Below are positions 1 through 9,549 of a stretch of 26,857 bases of DNA, piece by piece. The DNA comes from Euperipatoides rowelli. Taxonomy: Eukaryota; Onychophora; Udeonychophora; Euonychophora; Peripatopsidae. The stretch is from NCBI GenBank assembly GCA_003024985.2, contig PXIH01S0001256.1; one strand, given 5' to 3'. Both the position numbers and the translations under genes were made by a program. A model generated the notes under the pieces. That model had not been told where the DNA came from and ran no database searches. It saw nothing but the letters and a program-made list of their open reading frames with translations. The stretch's first letter is position 1. Each line of letters starts with the position of its first letter.

Positions 1-299
1 GATTACTGTCCAAGAATGCACCAACATTACACAAGGAAAAATGAGGACAGATCAACAATAAGCAATCCAATATGGTAAAATAAATGAATCTTTTAATGTT
101 ATAACACATACAGCATTCACGGTAAACAGTGGTTGATTACAATAAACAAATGGTAAAGACAAAGTTGTATTACTGGCAATATTTCATGGTTCCAGTACCA
201 TTGCAATGCATGAAACTCCAAAGGTGGTTTTGTTCACAAATAACTTGATTGAAAAAGGTTGAATCGACATCATTAACAATATAACTGTATTTACCCTAA

Positions 300-470
300 A
301 TTAACTGGGCCGGTAGGATTTAGCCTATCATCCAATCCCGGTTAACCTTGCGATGTCCATGGTATTAGAGAACATAACACAGCCTAGACTTAACACGGGG
401 TCTAACCCCATTGACCGATGATAATGAGTTTGGGTTAGACTGACCCAGAACCAACACAGCGTATTTTTAA
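300..470. repeat. GC-richer island, possibly an old interspersed repeat
   Basis: This stretch is clearly richer in G and C than its flanks. It contains short self-complementary blocks, for example TTAACTGGG near its left end against CCCGGTTAA about 40 bp later, and GGGGTCTAACCCC. It has no open frame of note, no tRNA-like A/B boxes that I can see, and no clear target duplication. The composition contrast is the only firm evidence. Confidence 0.35.
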
Positions 471-2158
471 ATCTTAAGGATGACATAGTTAATTAAAAAC
501 CAGCTGACTTTCTATTCAGCATAAATTATCATAACCAATTAACATAAATACTATGCACAACAACAAGACATCTAGTAATAGCAAGCATCGCTAATTCTAA
601 ACTCTAAAATAGAAAATAATATTTGTAAATAAATTAATTTTACAACCTTTTATTTAATTATTTATTAAATAATTTTAAACACCTAAATGTGTTCATTATA
701 ATACATATATGTTATATAGTATGTATTATGATGGTTTTGATGCTTTTACTGTTTGTTGTATTGACTATGCCATGAAGTGACCAGGGCTCGACAAAATCGA
801 TCATCATTAGCATTTGGCTGATTTTTTAATTTTTTGGTAGTTAATTTTCCCAAGTAAAAAGCCAAAATGTCTAGTACAATGTTAAACAAATATTGAATTG
901 AAAATAAATTAACTTTACTATTAGCACTATAAGATCAAAATTCATTAATAAATTAATAATATGGGTCATTTTACTATAATGAGTTTCTCCGTGTTATGAT
1001 TACGATATAAAATTTCATGCTCGCATTATGAAGATTCATTTCGATATGCATTAAAAATATTTACAAGCTTATTTTATCACATTCTGATTTTTTTATTCTT
1101 TCTCATACAAATTTGAGGAAATATCTCGTCGTTTAAAGGTATTTCAATCACCATTCATCATTTCTTTTAATGAATAAGTTCTCATACTCTTATTAAGTCT
1201 CGTGCTCCATGACAGGTTTGTGCCATCTTGAATACTTTACATTCTTACGACATTATCTAGTTCAGCTAGGTTTAATGTTATCATTATAGTGCAGGTCACA
1301 AATCGTGATTTTTTTTAAAAAATGGAGGATAACTGAAATGCTATCACTATTGAAGGTTACATTGGATATTATTTAGTGGCTAGAAATTTGCCTACAATAA
1401 ATGAAGCTCATTTTTTTAAAAATAATTATTAGGAAATTGTTCCACAAAATTATCAGTAAAAATAAGTGATTTAGATAACATGATTCACAGTTATCATAAG
1501 CAATGTATTGTTTTATTGGTTATTTAAATTGTATTTTTAATAAAAACTATTTCTCTGTACATAAAAATAATTTACCACTAAATAAACATTATCTAGGAGG
1601 CTGAGGCAGAGCACAATCCAATCAGAATGTAATATTTTTAATTTATTAATTATGTTATCTGTATTGCATAGAAATTTAAATGTCCAAGCAATAAAAATTT
1701 ATGAAACAGAATAAAATTGATTAAAAAAGAATTAAGGCAACAACTATTTGTTTTTTTTCAAGATTGACTATTACCCCAACCACCTTTAGATATTTTATAC
1801 AATAATCTGTACATAAATTAGGTCCTGTACTTTAAAATAGTTTTTTTTTTTAATATGGTAGAACAAAGTTAACCCCTACAGTATATATGAGAAATAGGCA
1901 CTATAACTAATCAACCCTATTGTTTAATTCTATTTTTGATTATTATTGTGTCCTACATTAATATTTTATTATGTACAGTAGGTATTAAAACAAGTTTTTG
2001 ATTGATCTTTGTAGTTGTACAGGGAAGAGGATCACTACACCTATGGGCTAATACATTATCTTAAAAATAAACTGTTTGTAGACTACCCTATTACTTAGAA
2101 TATTAACTTTTCATTTGGAACTGTAAAAAGTGGCTCAGGATATAAATGGTCAATTTTG

Positions 2159-2217
2159 GTATATTAACAGGACTATACTGTTACAGGAATAATTAAAGCA
2201 TAAACCTGTTAATATAC
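2159..2217. repeat. Inverted repeat, 13-bp perfect arms
   Basis: GTATATTAACAGG at 2159-2171 is the exact reverse complement of 2205-2217, with a 33-nt spacer. It could fold as a hairpin in the RNA of either strand. It may be a small MITE relic or chance in AT-rich sequence. Confidence 0.4.
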
Positions 2218-2867
2218 TAGATATGTAAAAAGATTTTGGTATAAATCAAGAGCAGTTACAAAAATGTTGTAGTAAAAGTATAATTTCAAGTTTGCTATTC
2301 TTAATAAAAATGTTATATTAACAGTTAAAATTTATGTCTAGTAGAAATTGTATTTGCTAGTTGATATTCATTTTCAGAGCCAAATTGTCTAGTAAAAAAA
2401 AATTTTTAGGGGTGGAAGTCTGTTTCGGTTTGTCTTCATTTACTATATTACTCTCTGATTACAACAGTACTATATTTGATAGTAATTTGTTAAGTCTGAT
2501 CTATTGTTTTGATTATATTTAGTCAATGAAGTGGACATTTTGGGTCACAAGCATTAGTCAATGCAAAATTATTTGCTCATTTGAATGTGTTTTTAATTAT
2601 AAAAACATTTCACACATTTAAATGGGGTCTCTTTTTCAGCTTGGCACCCTTCCATACTAGAATGTGCCTTTTCTGTATATTTATAGCATCTTGCCTTACT
2701 GAATCCATTTCACCATCTGGTATTATACTATCAGCAACTATCCATTTATTATTTAAGCTATAGGCTACCAATAGCCCATAATTTCAATTATAGTTTAGTT
2801 TCCTTTATTTCATAGAATTTGCAAATTATATTTGAATTACAAAAATACTTAAAATATTTTGGCCTAC

Positions 2868-2957
2868 CTATTTCTGCCAGACCTGCAACCATTGACATTG
2901 CCTTGATACGACCAAGAGTTAAAACAGCTCTACGATCATGCTTCTGGGACATTGGTG
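2868..2957 (-). CDS. SHANK: SHANK exon: post-PDZ conserved segment
   Basis: The exon has 30 codons, in phase 1 at both ends, and follows a 3588-bp intron. It encodes KHDRRAVLTLGRIKAMSMVA and ends GLAEI. Human SHANK3 just after the PDZ has KRAPSTTLTLRSKSMTAELEELASI, so the LTL and K-x-MSM motifs and the acidic/hydrophobic helix start line up. The acceptor is ACTATAG and the donor is GTAGGC. The next coding exon (LDE-type segment and proline-rich region) was not found in positions 1-2867. Confidence 0.88.
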
Positions 2958-3526
2958 CTATAGTTTCATGCAATAATTAAAACAAAAACAAAAACAAAAA
3001 AAAAAAAAGACAAAACAAAATGCTATTAATAAAAAAAACATGCAAAAAAGAAAAATCAAGCATTAGCTACATTGCTCCCTCACTACAACTTTTACAAGTT
3101 TAACAATAGAATGAAAAAAAAAATGTTTGAGCTGTTAAGGGTCTTAGAATATTGGATACACAATATTGGGGCTGTTACTGATAAATTCCTAAATGTATTT
3201 CTCAGAATTTTCAAACTGTTGAAAATTTGAAAAGATGTCATCCTGAATATTGTAACAAATCATGAACTAAGATTTTTATTGTTATTCTTTTCTATAGCTT
3301 GATTTGTGCATTCAAGGAATAACTGTTTTTAGTTTAGGTTTTGTTTATGATCGAACAATGCTTCACTATTTTAAAGTAAATGCATTGCTCACATAAACTG
3401 ATGAATTATAAGATTGTAAACATTGCGGAAAACAGACAACTTCCTTGCATGTGCAATTAATGCTAATTTTGTTCATGTCACCAATTTAAATATGAATTAG
3501 TATAGCGATATAGAATATAGCCTTAC

Positions 3527-3647
3527 CTTAATTGCAAGTTGTCTGGTTTGGTCGGAGAGGCTTTTGCCACTTCTAACAAACCCTTTGTCTCATTTGTATA
3601 GTTCAATTGTATGGTAGGAGCCAGTCCGCCCATCCTAACCCTCCAAG
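3527..3647 (-). other. Possible alternative SHANK exon (terminal or frame-breaking)
   Basis: This 121-nt stretch lies between an AG acceptor (ATATAG) and a GTAAGG donor. Entered in phase 1, the phase left by the PDZ exon, it is open throughout (for example MGGLAPTIQLNYTNETK). The other two frames are closed. Exit would be phase 2, which would break the reading frame of the 2868-2957 exon. If the donor is not used, a TAA follows at once. It may therefore be an alternative last exon, a poison exon or a chance open stretch. I recognise no family similarity. Confidence 0.25.
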
Positions 3648-3861
3648 CTATATTATGTTATTAGGCTTAGCCGTGTATTCTCAGGTCTTGTGTAAAAATA
3701 AAATGAAAGTTCGAAAATATAACCAGTCCAGTTATTTCCTGATCAACTGTTACACAATGTATTATTATTAGTCTTTGATTTCGTCTAATGTCCTTAGATT
3801 TACAGCATTTATCCTTGGACCTTATAGTGGCTAAGTTCTTTTCCCAATTCGCTATAATATA

Positions 3862-4526
3862 CAAGGTATCCAATAATTATCTTTATGATAATGATTTAAC
3901 ATAGCTCAAAAACCACAAGTCATATCCACAAACCGTTTGCTGAAATTATCAACTCAAAAAGATTTTTACAAGTAATTAATAGATCTCTACATGTGCCCCT
4001 TTTGTTGAACGCAGTACATCAAGGCGAAACTAGATTTCATGCTGTGTTGGACAGATATCCTTCGTAACGATACCTATGCTGTCTGTTCGAATCTTAAGAA
4101 CATTAAGGTTTGGTACAGTATGCAGTAAACCATGTCCTTAACGATTTCTGTGAAATGATAGCCTGACACGCTCCACAATGTTGGATGAAGAACAATGACC
4201 TTGACCTTTAGCCTGCAGTAAACTTTGTCTCCTTAAGCTTCTTCACCCATGATGGATTGTAGATACACTTGGTGATTCTTTCCCCAAATGCTGTCAGATA
4301 CTTGCACAACTGGCCAGTTATTGGCGATTTCATTTCGGCCAGCCTCAGCACATTATGCTTTTTCTTGTATTGACGCCATTTGCATTAAAATGCTCTGTGG
4401 TGCCATCTATTGAACAATAAAATTTTTTTTGAGTTGGTAAATTGCAGCAAACGGTTTGTGAATACGACTTATGGTTCATAAGTTATGTTAAATCGTTATA
4501 AATGTAATTATCAGACACCTGGACTG
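3862..4526 (-). mobile_element. Mariner-type DNA transposon relic, internally deleted
   Basis: The ends are inverted repeats of about 100 bp. Positions 3862-3968 match the reverse complement of about 4425-4526, with a shared core CACAAACCGTTTGCTG and a block GATTTAACATA. Both ends abut TA (3860-3861 and 4527-4528), the usual Tc1/mariner target. Inside, on the minus strand from an ATG at 4379, is a decayed transposase N-terminus: MASIQEK, then in another frame KSPITGQ and WVKKLKET, then NVERVR. These fit the helix-turn-helix start of mariner-like transposases. One in-frame stop and at least one frame change are seen. No DDE catalytic region remains in the 665 bp. Confidence 0.85.
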
Positions 4527-4540
4527 TATGTCAATGTGTT

Positions 4541-5225
4541 TTTGTATTTATTTATTTAACTTTAATTGATTAGGACTATTATAGTCCTACTACAATTTTT
4601 GTACAAAAAAAAAAAAATGATACATAGATTAATATACATGGGGCATATCTATAAAAACTATGTGACTATATAAGTATTTATCCAATAGACTTTTAAATTG
4701 ACCAAAAGAATTTGAACAGACAATTTGACTGGGTAAACCATTCCACCAATTAATAGACCTATGAAAAATTGTTTTATTACGTTTTATGGTGGAAGTTTTT
4801 TAATTTGTAATTTATATTTGTGACCTCTAAAACCTGGTCAAAAAATAATTTTTTTTTTCACAATTTTGTTTGATTACAATGTGACGAAACATAAAGATGA
4901 GATCATCACGTAAATGTCTTTGGGTTGGTGACTTTATACAACCTAAGAGTTCTAATCTTTTTTTATTAGCTGTATAATATAGGCCATTTATCATTTTAGT
5001 AAGCCATCTAAACTGACGTTCCAATTTCCTCAAGTCCAATTTAAACAAAACAAGAATAGAAGTAAAACAATAATCATAATATGGCTGTATAAAAGCAGCA
5101 TACAAAATTTTAAAACTAACTATTGTTAGGTATTTAACAATATAATCTACATGCAATGAAAAGGACAAACAGTTTCCTGTAAGTAATTTAGTCAATGCAA
5201 ACTTAATAATAATGCCAATAATCAT
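4541..5225 (-). mobile_element. LINE fragment, 3' end of ORF2 and tail
   Basis: The minus-strand open frame 5225-4827 encodes SFKILYAAFIQPYYDYC, LRKLERQFRWLTKMI and KRLELLGC, the typical region downstream of the reverse transcriptase core in CR1/Jockey-like LINEs. After a frame change near a T run at about 4850, another frame reads SINWWNGLPSQIV and FGQFKSLLDKYL, the usual end of such ORF2 proteins (W-N-LP and F-k-lldky). The 3' tail is TAAATAAATAAATAC. The 5' side is truncated, so most of ORF2 is absent. The exact clade cannot be given. Confidence 0.8.
5099..5223. repeat. Direct duplication, copy 1 (within the LINE fragment)
   Basis: These 125 bp recur at 5679-5803 at a constant offset of 580 with no gaps. 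I see two mismatches (5152 T against 5732 G; 5216 C against 5796 A). The copy covers the upstream end of the LINE fragment. Confidence 0.9.
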
Positions 5226-5678
5226 CAGTATCTACTTCTAATAAAGTATACAATAACTTATATATTAATAATCTAAATAGGCATTAAATGTCCACAAAAC
5301 TGTTGTCAACTATTATTATTAAGTAATTTTTATCCTATCACTATCTAACTACAATATAAAAATGCATTATCAAGAAATTATGTCAAAGAGCTTATTAATT
5401 ATTAATTTTTTTTAGTAAAAACTTGAAATGGGTTTGTCATGTTCTTTGCCCATCCCACACCTACAAATGAAACAATATGCAAATAGAATGTAGTGAGAAA
5501 GCAAAGTAAAAAAAAAAAAAAAAAACCCCAGAACATTCCAACAATGCAAAAATAAAGTGTGTGAAGCATAAATTTAACAAAAGATTAAATCATTCCAAAG
5601 ATATTAAAATATTCAATGGACTGAATTTTTTTTATTAAAAAACATGTAATTAAAAAGAAAATATATTTTACAAATTTA

Positions 5679-5803
5679 CATACAAAATTTTAAAACTAAC
5701 TATTGTTAGGTATTTAACAATATAATCTACAGGCAATGAAAAGGACAAACAGTTTCCTGTAAGTAATTTAGTCAATGCAAACTTAATAATAATGCAAATA
5801 ATC
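5679..5803. repeat. Direct duplication, copy 2
   Basis: This is the second copy of 5099-5223, ungapped, with two mismatches. It ends at the same LINE-upstream edge as copy 1 but lacks all of the LINE's 3' part. It lies between AT-rich blocks and close to a long A run (about 5849-5875). Confidence 0.9.
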
Positions 5804-5916
5804 TGCTTTGCAATGTAAAGATTGAATATTTTACAGAATAAAATATTTGAAAAAAAAAAAAAAAAAAAAAAAAATTGATTTTCAGATTACTATTGGATAC
5901 TGCCAAACATCCAAAT

Positions 5917-5978
5917 TTTAAACTATTAGTTAGCTTAAGCATATATTTGTATATACAGTATATAACTAATAGTTTAAA
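5917..5978. repeat. Inverted repeat, 15-bp perfect arms
   Basis: TTTAAACTATTAGTT at 5917-5931 is the exact reverse complement of 5964-5978. The 32-nt loop itself holds partly pairing ATATAT/GTATAT blocks. It is a hairpin of about 62 nt, either a small MITE-like palindrome or a pre-miRNA-sized fold. AT richness lowers the weight. Confidence 0.5.
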
Positions 5979-6545
5979 CTTTTAATTCAAACATTTTAAC
6001 TAACATTTTACTTTAAACAATAATTTTAATAAAATCAAATATAAGTTTTCCTGATAGTCTAATATAAACATTTCAATGGACTAAATAATTTGGACAGTTC
6101 AATTAAAATAATTATAAAAGATGTTAACATCTTAAATTGTTTTGAAAAAGAGCTTAATTCACTACCATTTCCCATGACTCTCTATTAACCAATATTTAGA
6201 ATTCAATATCAACAAATAATATATCAATATCCAATAAATAAATAAAAAAAAAAAAATCAATAAAATTCTGAATTGCAATTGAATTTTATTTTAACAATTC
6301 TTAAGTTTTTTTTGTAATTTAGTTTATTTTTTTTTTTCAAAACCTAAATTGGAATTCCTGGCCTGTCAGACTGTCTAAAGTCTAAACAATAAAAAAAAAA
6401 AAAAAAAAGTTAACATGCAAAAAAAAAAAAAATCCATACAAGCATGACACTAGTATTATGAAGCAATTCTGGTGAAGCAGACAGTGAAAACAAGTAAGGA
6501 AATCCTACCTAGATCTTGTTGCACGCCAAATTTGATTCCACTTAC

Positions 6546-6762
6546 CGAAAGTAAAAATTTCATACATGCTGTTGGATGCAGTCAAACGCCTACCTTTCTT
6601 CTTCTTGCTTGGGACGGAGGCAGATCGAGCTTCTCGAACTTTATTTGGACTTGAGGGTTTGTGGCCAAGAGTGACCACTGTTAATGTGACAGTGTCTCCA
6701 GACCGACGAATTAGATTAACTACTTCTTCATGAGACGTTCGAGACACATCTACACCATTTAT
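6546..6762 (-). CDS. SHANK: SHANK exon: end of PDZ domain and basic tail, with two in-frame donors
   Basis: In the long form this has 72 codons plus one base (in phase 0, out phase 1). It starts INGVDVSRTSHEEVVNLIRR and continues to VTLTVVTLG, matching human VNGVNVVKVGHKQVVGLIRQ and VMKVVSV. The histidine in TSHEEVV is the one that gives SHANK PDZ domains class I (Ser/Thr at -2) specificity. A Lys-rich tail with VPSKKKK follows. Two donors are usable. GTAAGT at 6545 is near-perfect. GTAGGC at 6593 would end the exon at 6594 and remove 16 residues. Both leave phase 1. There is an ATG within the exon, but it is internal and not a gene start. Confidence 0.93.
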
Positions 6763-7965
6763 CTACAATATATTAGCTAAAATTACTACTAATAATAATA
6801 ATTGTTATAGATCAGAAAAAATCTCACAGATCATTTAACAAATACACTATTCATCTGTTTTACCGGTTAAATCAATAATTGGAAGTGCTTTAAATAGAAA
6901 GCACATTTATACTTTGATTCCATAACTGAAAGTTAAGTACGAGGAAAATCAGATTATCCTCTCTTAGGCACAGGTCAATCAAAGTAAACCTCCAATCTAC
7001 TGTCTGTATAAGCATATTTGTTACAAAACATGAAATTCCTGATATTGAAATATATTTCAAAGTCCAAAGTTAAGAGATAGAAAGATGTGATCATGCAACA
7101 TTAAATTCAAATAATATTCCTTCTAGCGGAGATGTTAGATTTCACCAATTTATAAATTTATAGATATTTATAAATTGATGAAAAAAAAAAGTATTATTTT
7201 GACAATATTTTTAAATACTAATCAATTATATTTAATTAGTAGACATGTTCAATTTAAAATATTCAAATAATTTTATTAAAATTGGATTAACAATTTTGGA
7301 TACAGCCACAAGGCACAATTGAGAAAACCATTGCAAGAAAATTCTATTATTACAGGTAATTTTAATAATTTCACATTTTAGATGCTAATAAAATTTTACT
7401 AACCCTATTAATCTGAATCTATTAAAAATGTGAAAGAAAATTTTTTTGTTTATTTTAAAAAATAGTAATATTTACTTAAGATATATTAAATTGGATCACC
7501 AACTAAAGCTGACCACAAAAGATTTTGATAGTCGTTTTGTAAAAAAAATTAGAAAATTTCCCTAAGTAATGATTAAAAATAAAAACTATACAAGACATGG
7601 AAACAAGATATGGCTTATTTTTAAGATTACTAAATTCTTCATTCAGGCTTATTTACAAATGCATAACTATTTGAGAGGTACATGGAAACCAACTAGGATA
7701 AATAAGTGATTCAAGATAATCTTATACTTTGAAAGGTTAATGAAATTTAATTAAATAACTGGAATTTTTTTTTTTTCAGTTCATTCAGATATTGTAGCTC
7801 TTAGTGAGAAATGTAATAATCCACATAAAGTTATGTGGCATTCCAATCACTTTTGGAACAATACACTTAAACCTCACACACAACTTTTAAATTATAGTTA
7901 CCATTTTTGTGTAACATTGCAAGATTAAAATGTTTGAATTTATAAATATTTTGATGGCATATATA
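6763..7965. other. AT-rich SHANK intron, nothing recognised
   Basis: This is intron sequence between the last two PDZ exons, upstream of the mariner relic. Apart from the short palindrome at 7146-7177, I see only A/T runs and no coding or RNA signal. Confidence 0.6.
7146..7177. repeat. Short palindrome, 12-bp arms
   Basis: CAATTTATAAAT (7146-7157) pairs perfectly with 7166-7177 across an 8-nt loop. All but two bases of each arm are A or T, so chance is a fair explanation. Confidence 0.4.
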
Positions 7966-8576
7966 CAAGGAGAGGCAATAAAACCGCCAATATTTTCCAC
8001 ATCCACTGGTTTGGGGCCAGTGAAGCAGGCATATCTTCCAATAGCCTTGCAAATTTAAAGACCAAAGGTTTGGCGTTAAATTCTCCTCACAGTTCGATCA
8101 GACAACCCCAAAGCAGAAGCATAGTTGAATGTTTGAGCGATTGCACAATGGACTGTCTCACAGCATTGACAGATTCTGGCATCCTAATGCTCCATTGTCT
8201 TCCATGTGGTTTGTTTTTTTAAAGCCAAACCTGTGGCCTTGAAATTTACAACGCAAGTCGCATACCAATATGGTTTTTAGTCCAGAACAGCAGCATTTCA
8301 ACAAAGCATGCAGTGGATGCAAAAAAGCTTTCTGCTTGGCGTTGCAGATTGGTGATGTTTTAGATAAAAATGATTCAATAATAAATGCACGGAGCACACC
8401 GTGTAAGACATGATGGTTACAAATAATGGTAAGGCATAGGCTATTGGAAGATAACACTGCTGGACTATGGTCTGTTGTTGTCCGGCATATTTGTATTTGT
8501 ATTTATGGCACACCCAGCTTCACTAGCGCCAAACCAGTGGATGTGGGAAATATGTAGGTTTTATTGCCTCACCCTG
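7966..8576 (-). mobile_element. Mariner-type DNA transposon relic, internally deleted
   Basis: The inverted ends of about 64 bp start CAAGGAGAGGCAATAAAACC (left) and CAGGGTGAGGCAATAAAACC (right, complement). They share CCACATCCACTGGTTTGG and are flanked by TA on both sides (7964-7965 and 8577-8578). A further perfect 16-bp inverted pair (8032-8047 with 8438-8453) suggests the original repeats were longer and the left one lost about 60 bp. Minus-strand remnants read RAFIIESFL, ICNAKQKAF, LKTILV, RMPESVNAVRQSI and GLSDRTVRRI. This is the mariner transposase N-terminal helix-turn-helix region, in several frames. The DDE catalytic half is gone. It lies in the intron between PDZ exons. Confidence 0.88.
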
Positions 8577-8980
8577 TATAAATTATATACTGTATATATT
8601 TTAAAATAATTTAGTTTTAAATATGTATTAAATACAAATGTGAAATTTTTTAACAACACAAGGGAAAAAATGTCTAGGGAAGAACTCTTCCTTTCTTTAG
8701 GCACAAAGAATTATAATCTATAGATTATTTCTGTGAAAAAGTATTATGAATCTTTCTTTACAACTTTCAGATGTAGGAGAAATTTTAAATTTGTGTGAAA
8801 AATTTTATTTTTGTCTTGCTAGCTTACATTTTTATTGGTGAAATAAAACAACTAATTTGATTGTTATAGTGTATTAATTTAAATGTTACCAGTTTATTTC
8901 AATTTTAAAAACAAGGTCTTGCACTTAATGCAATGTTTGTAAAATGCAATACTGTATTTGAATTAAAATACTAGTTTTAC

Positions 8981-9105
8981 CTCTAGTAAGAAGTCCCCTG
9001 GCCTGAGACCCAATTTGTCTGCTACTCCTCCTTTGTCCACATCATCCAAATACTGTAATGATGGGAAATCCGGAGAAGGCACCAACTCCATCATTGGGCT
9101 GGTTG
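8981..9105 (-). CDS. SHANK: SHANK exon: middle of PDZ domain
   Basis: The exon has 125 nt (in phase 1, out phase 0). It encodes STSPMMELVPSPDFPSLQYL, the long SHANK-specific beta2-beta3 loop (human AETPIEEFTPTPAFPALQYL). It continues DDVDKGGVADKLGLRPGDFL and LE (human ESVDVEGVAWRAGLRTGDFLIE). The GLRxGDFL motif marks the turn before beta4. The acceptor is TTTTTAG and the donor is GTAAAA. Confidence 0.95.
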
Positions 9106-9374
9106 CTAAAAATTAAATAAAAATAGATGTAAATTTTTAATAATTTAATTCATATGATGTAATCCTAGATCTAATATAAAAATGCAATCAGAGTATACAA
9201 TATGCAAAAAAAAAAAAAAAAACCTAAGAAAACCCCATACCAGTATTTAAAACTTACAGCATTTAACTAGATATAAATTATCCAACACAAATTAATAGAA
9301 ATAATTTATCTTACACAAAAAAAATTTAGCTTAAATTAAGATGCTATTTTTATTTTAACTATTGTTGAACTTAC

Positions 9375-9448
9375 ATTTTGCACCCCTAAGAACAAAACCA
9401 AATCCTTTATGTGATCTCCGCAATATTATTGTCCGTGGTACTCCAAAG
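9375..9448 (-). CDS. SHANK: SHANK exon: start of PDZ domain with GFGF loop
   Basis: The exon has 74 nt (in phase 2, out phase 1). It encodes DFGVPRTIILRRSHKGFGFV and then LRGAK. The human counterpart is VAVLQKRDHEGFGFVLRGAK. GFGF is the carboxylate-binding loop that holds the C-terminus of PDZ ligands such as GKAP/SAPAP. The acceptor is AATAG and the donor is GTAAGT, matching consensus well. Confidence 0.95.
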
Positions 9449-9549
9449 CTATTGAAAAATATACAAGCAGTTTAGAAAAGAGAATTAGATATTTAAAGAA
9501 TAAACTATTCCAAATCAAAGAATTTCAATGTGGTTAATCCAGAAATAAA

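Larger units (their letters stand above)
1..2867. other. AT-rich presumed SHANK intron, no gene seen
   Basis: There is no exon-like stretch with family similarity on either strand. It holds many A and T runs, a GC-richer island at about 300-470 (separate entry) and a short inverted repeat at 2159-2217. The small open frame at 2581-2763 has no splice context or recognisable motif. Confidence 0.6.
5226..6545. other. AT-rich intron with A runs, duplication copy and hairpin
   Basis: This is part of the 3588-bp SHANK intron. It holds A runs at about 5508-5524 and 5849-5875 and several more near 6240, 6390 and 6420, plus the second duplication copy and a 15-bp inverted repeat at 5917-5978. No gene was seen. 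Confidence 0.6.

Noticed and set aside
4396-4412. CTCF-like GGTGCCATCTATTGA on the complement
   Set aside because: It matches only about 13 of 15 positions and lies inside a mariner relic, so it is probably incidental.
6505-6747. Open frame with its own ATG covering part of the PDZ region
   Set aside because: The ATG is formed at an internal Val-Asp-Val segment of the PDZ and the frame runs past a consensus donor. It is part of the SHANK exon, not a separate gene.
8158-8513. Two overlapping minus-strand open frames as small genes
   Set aside because: They lie inside TA-flanked inverted repeats and read as broken pieces of a mariner transposase.
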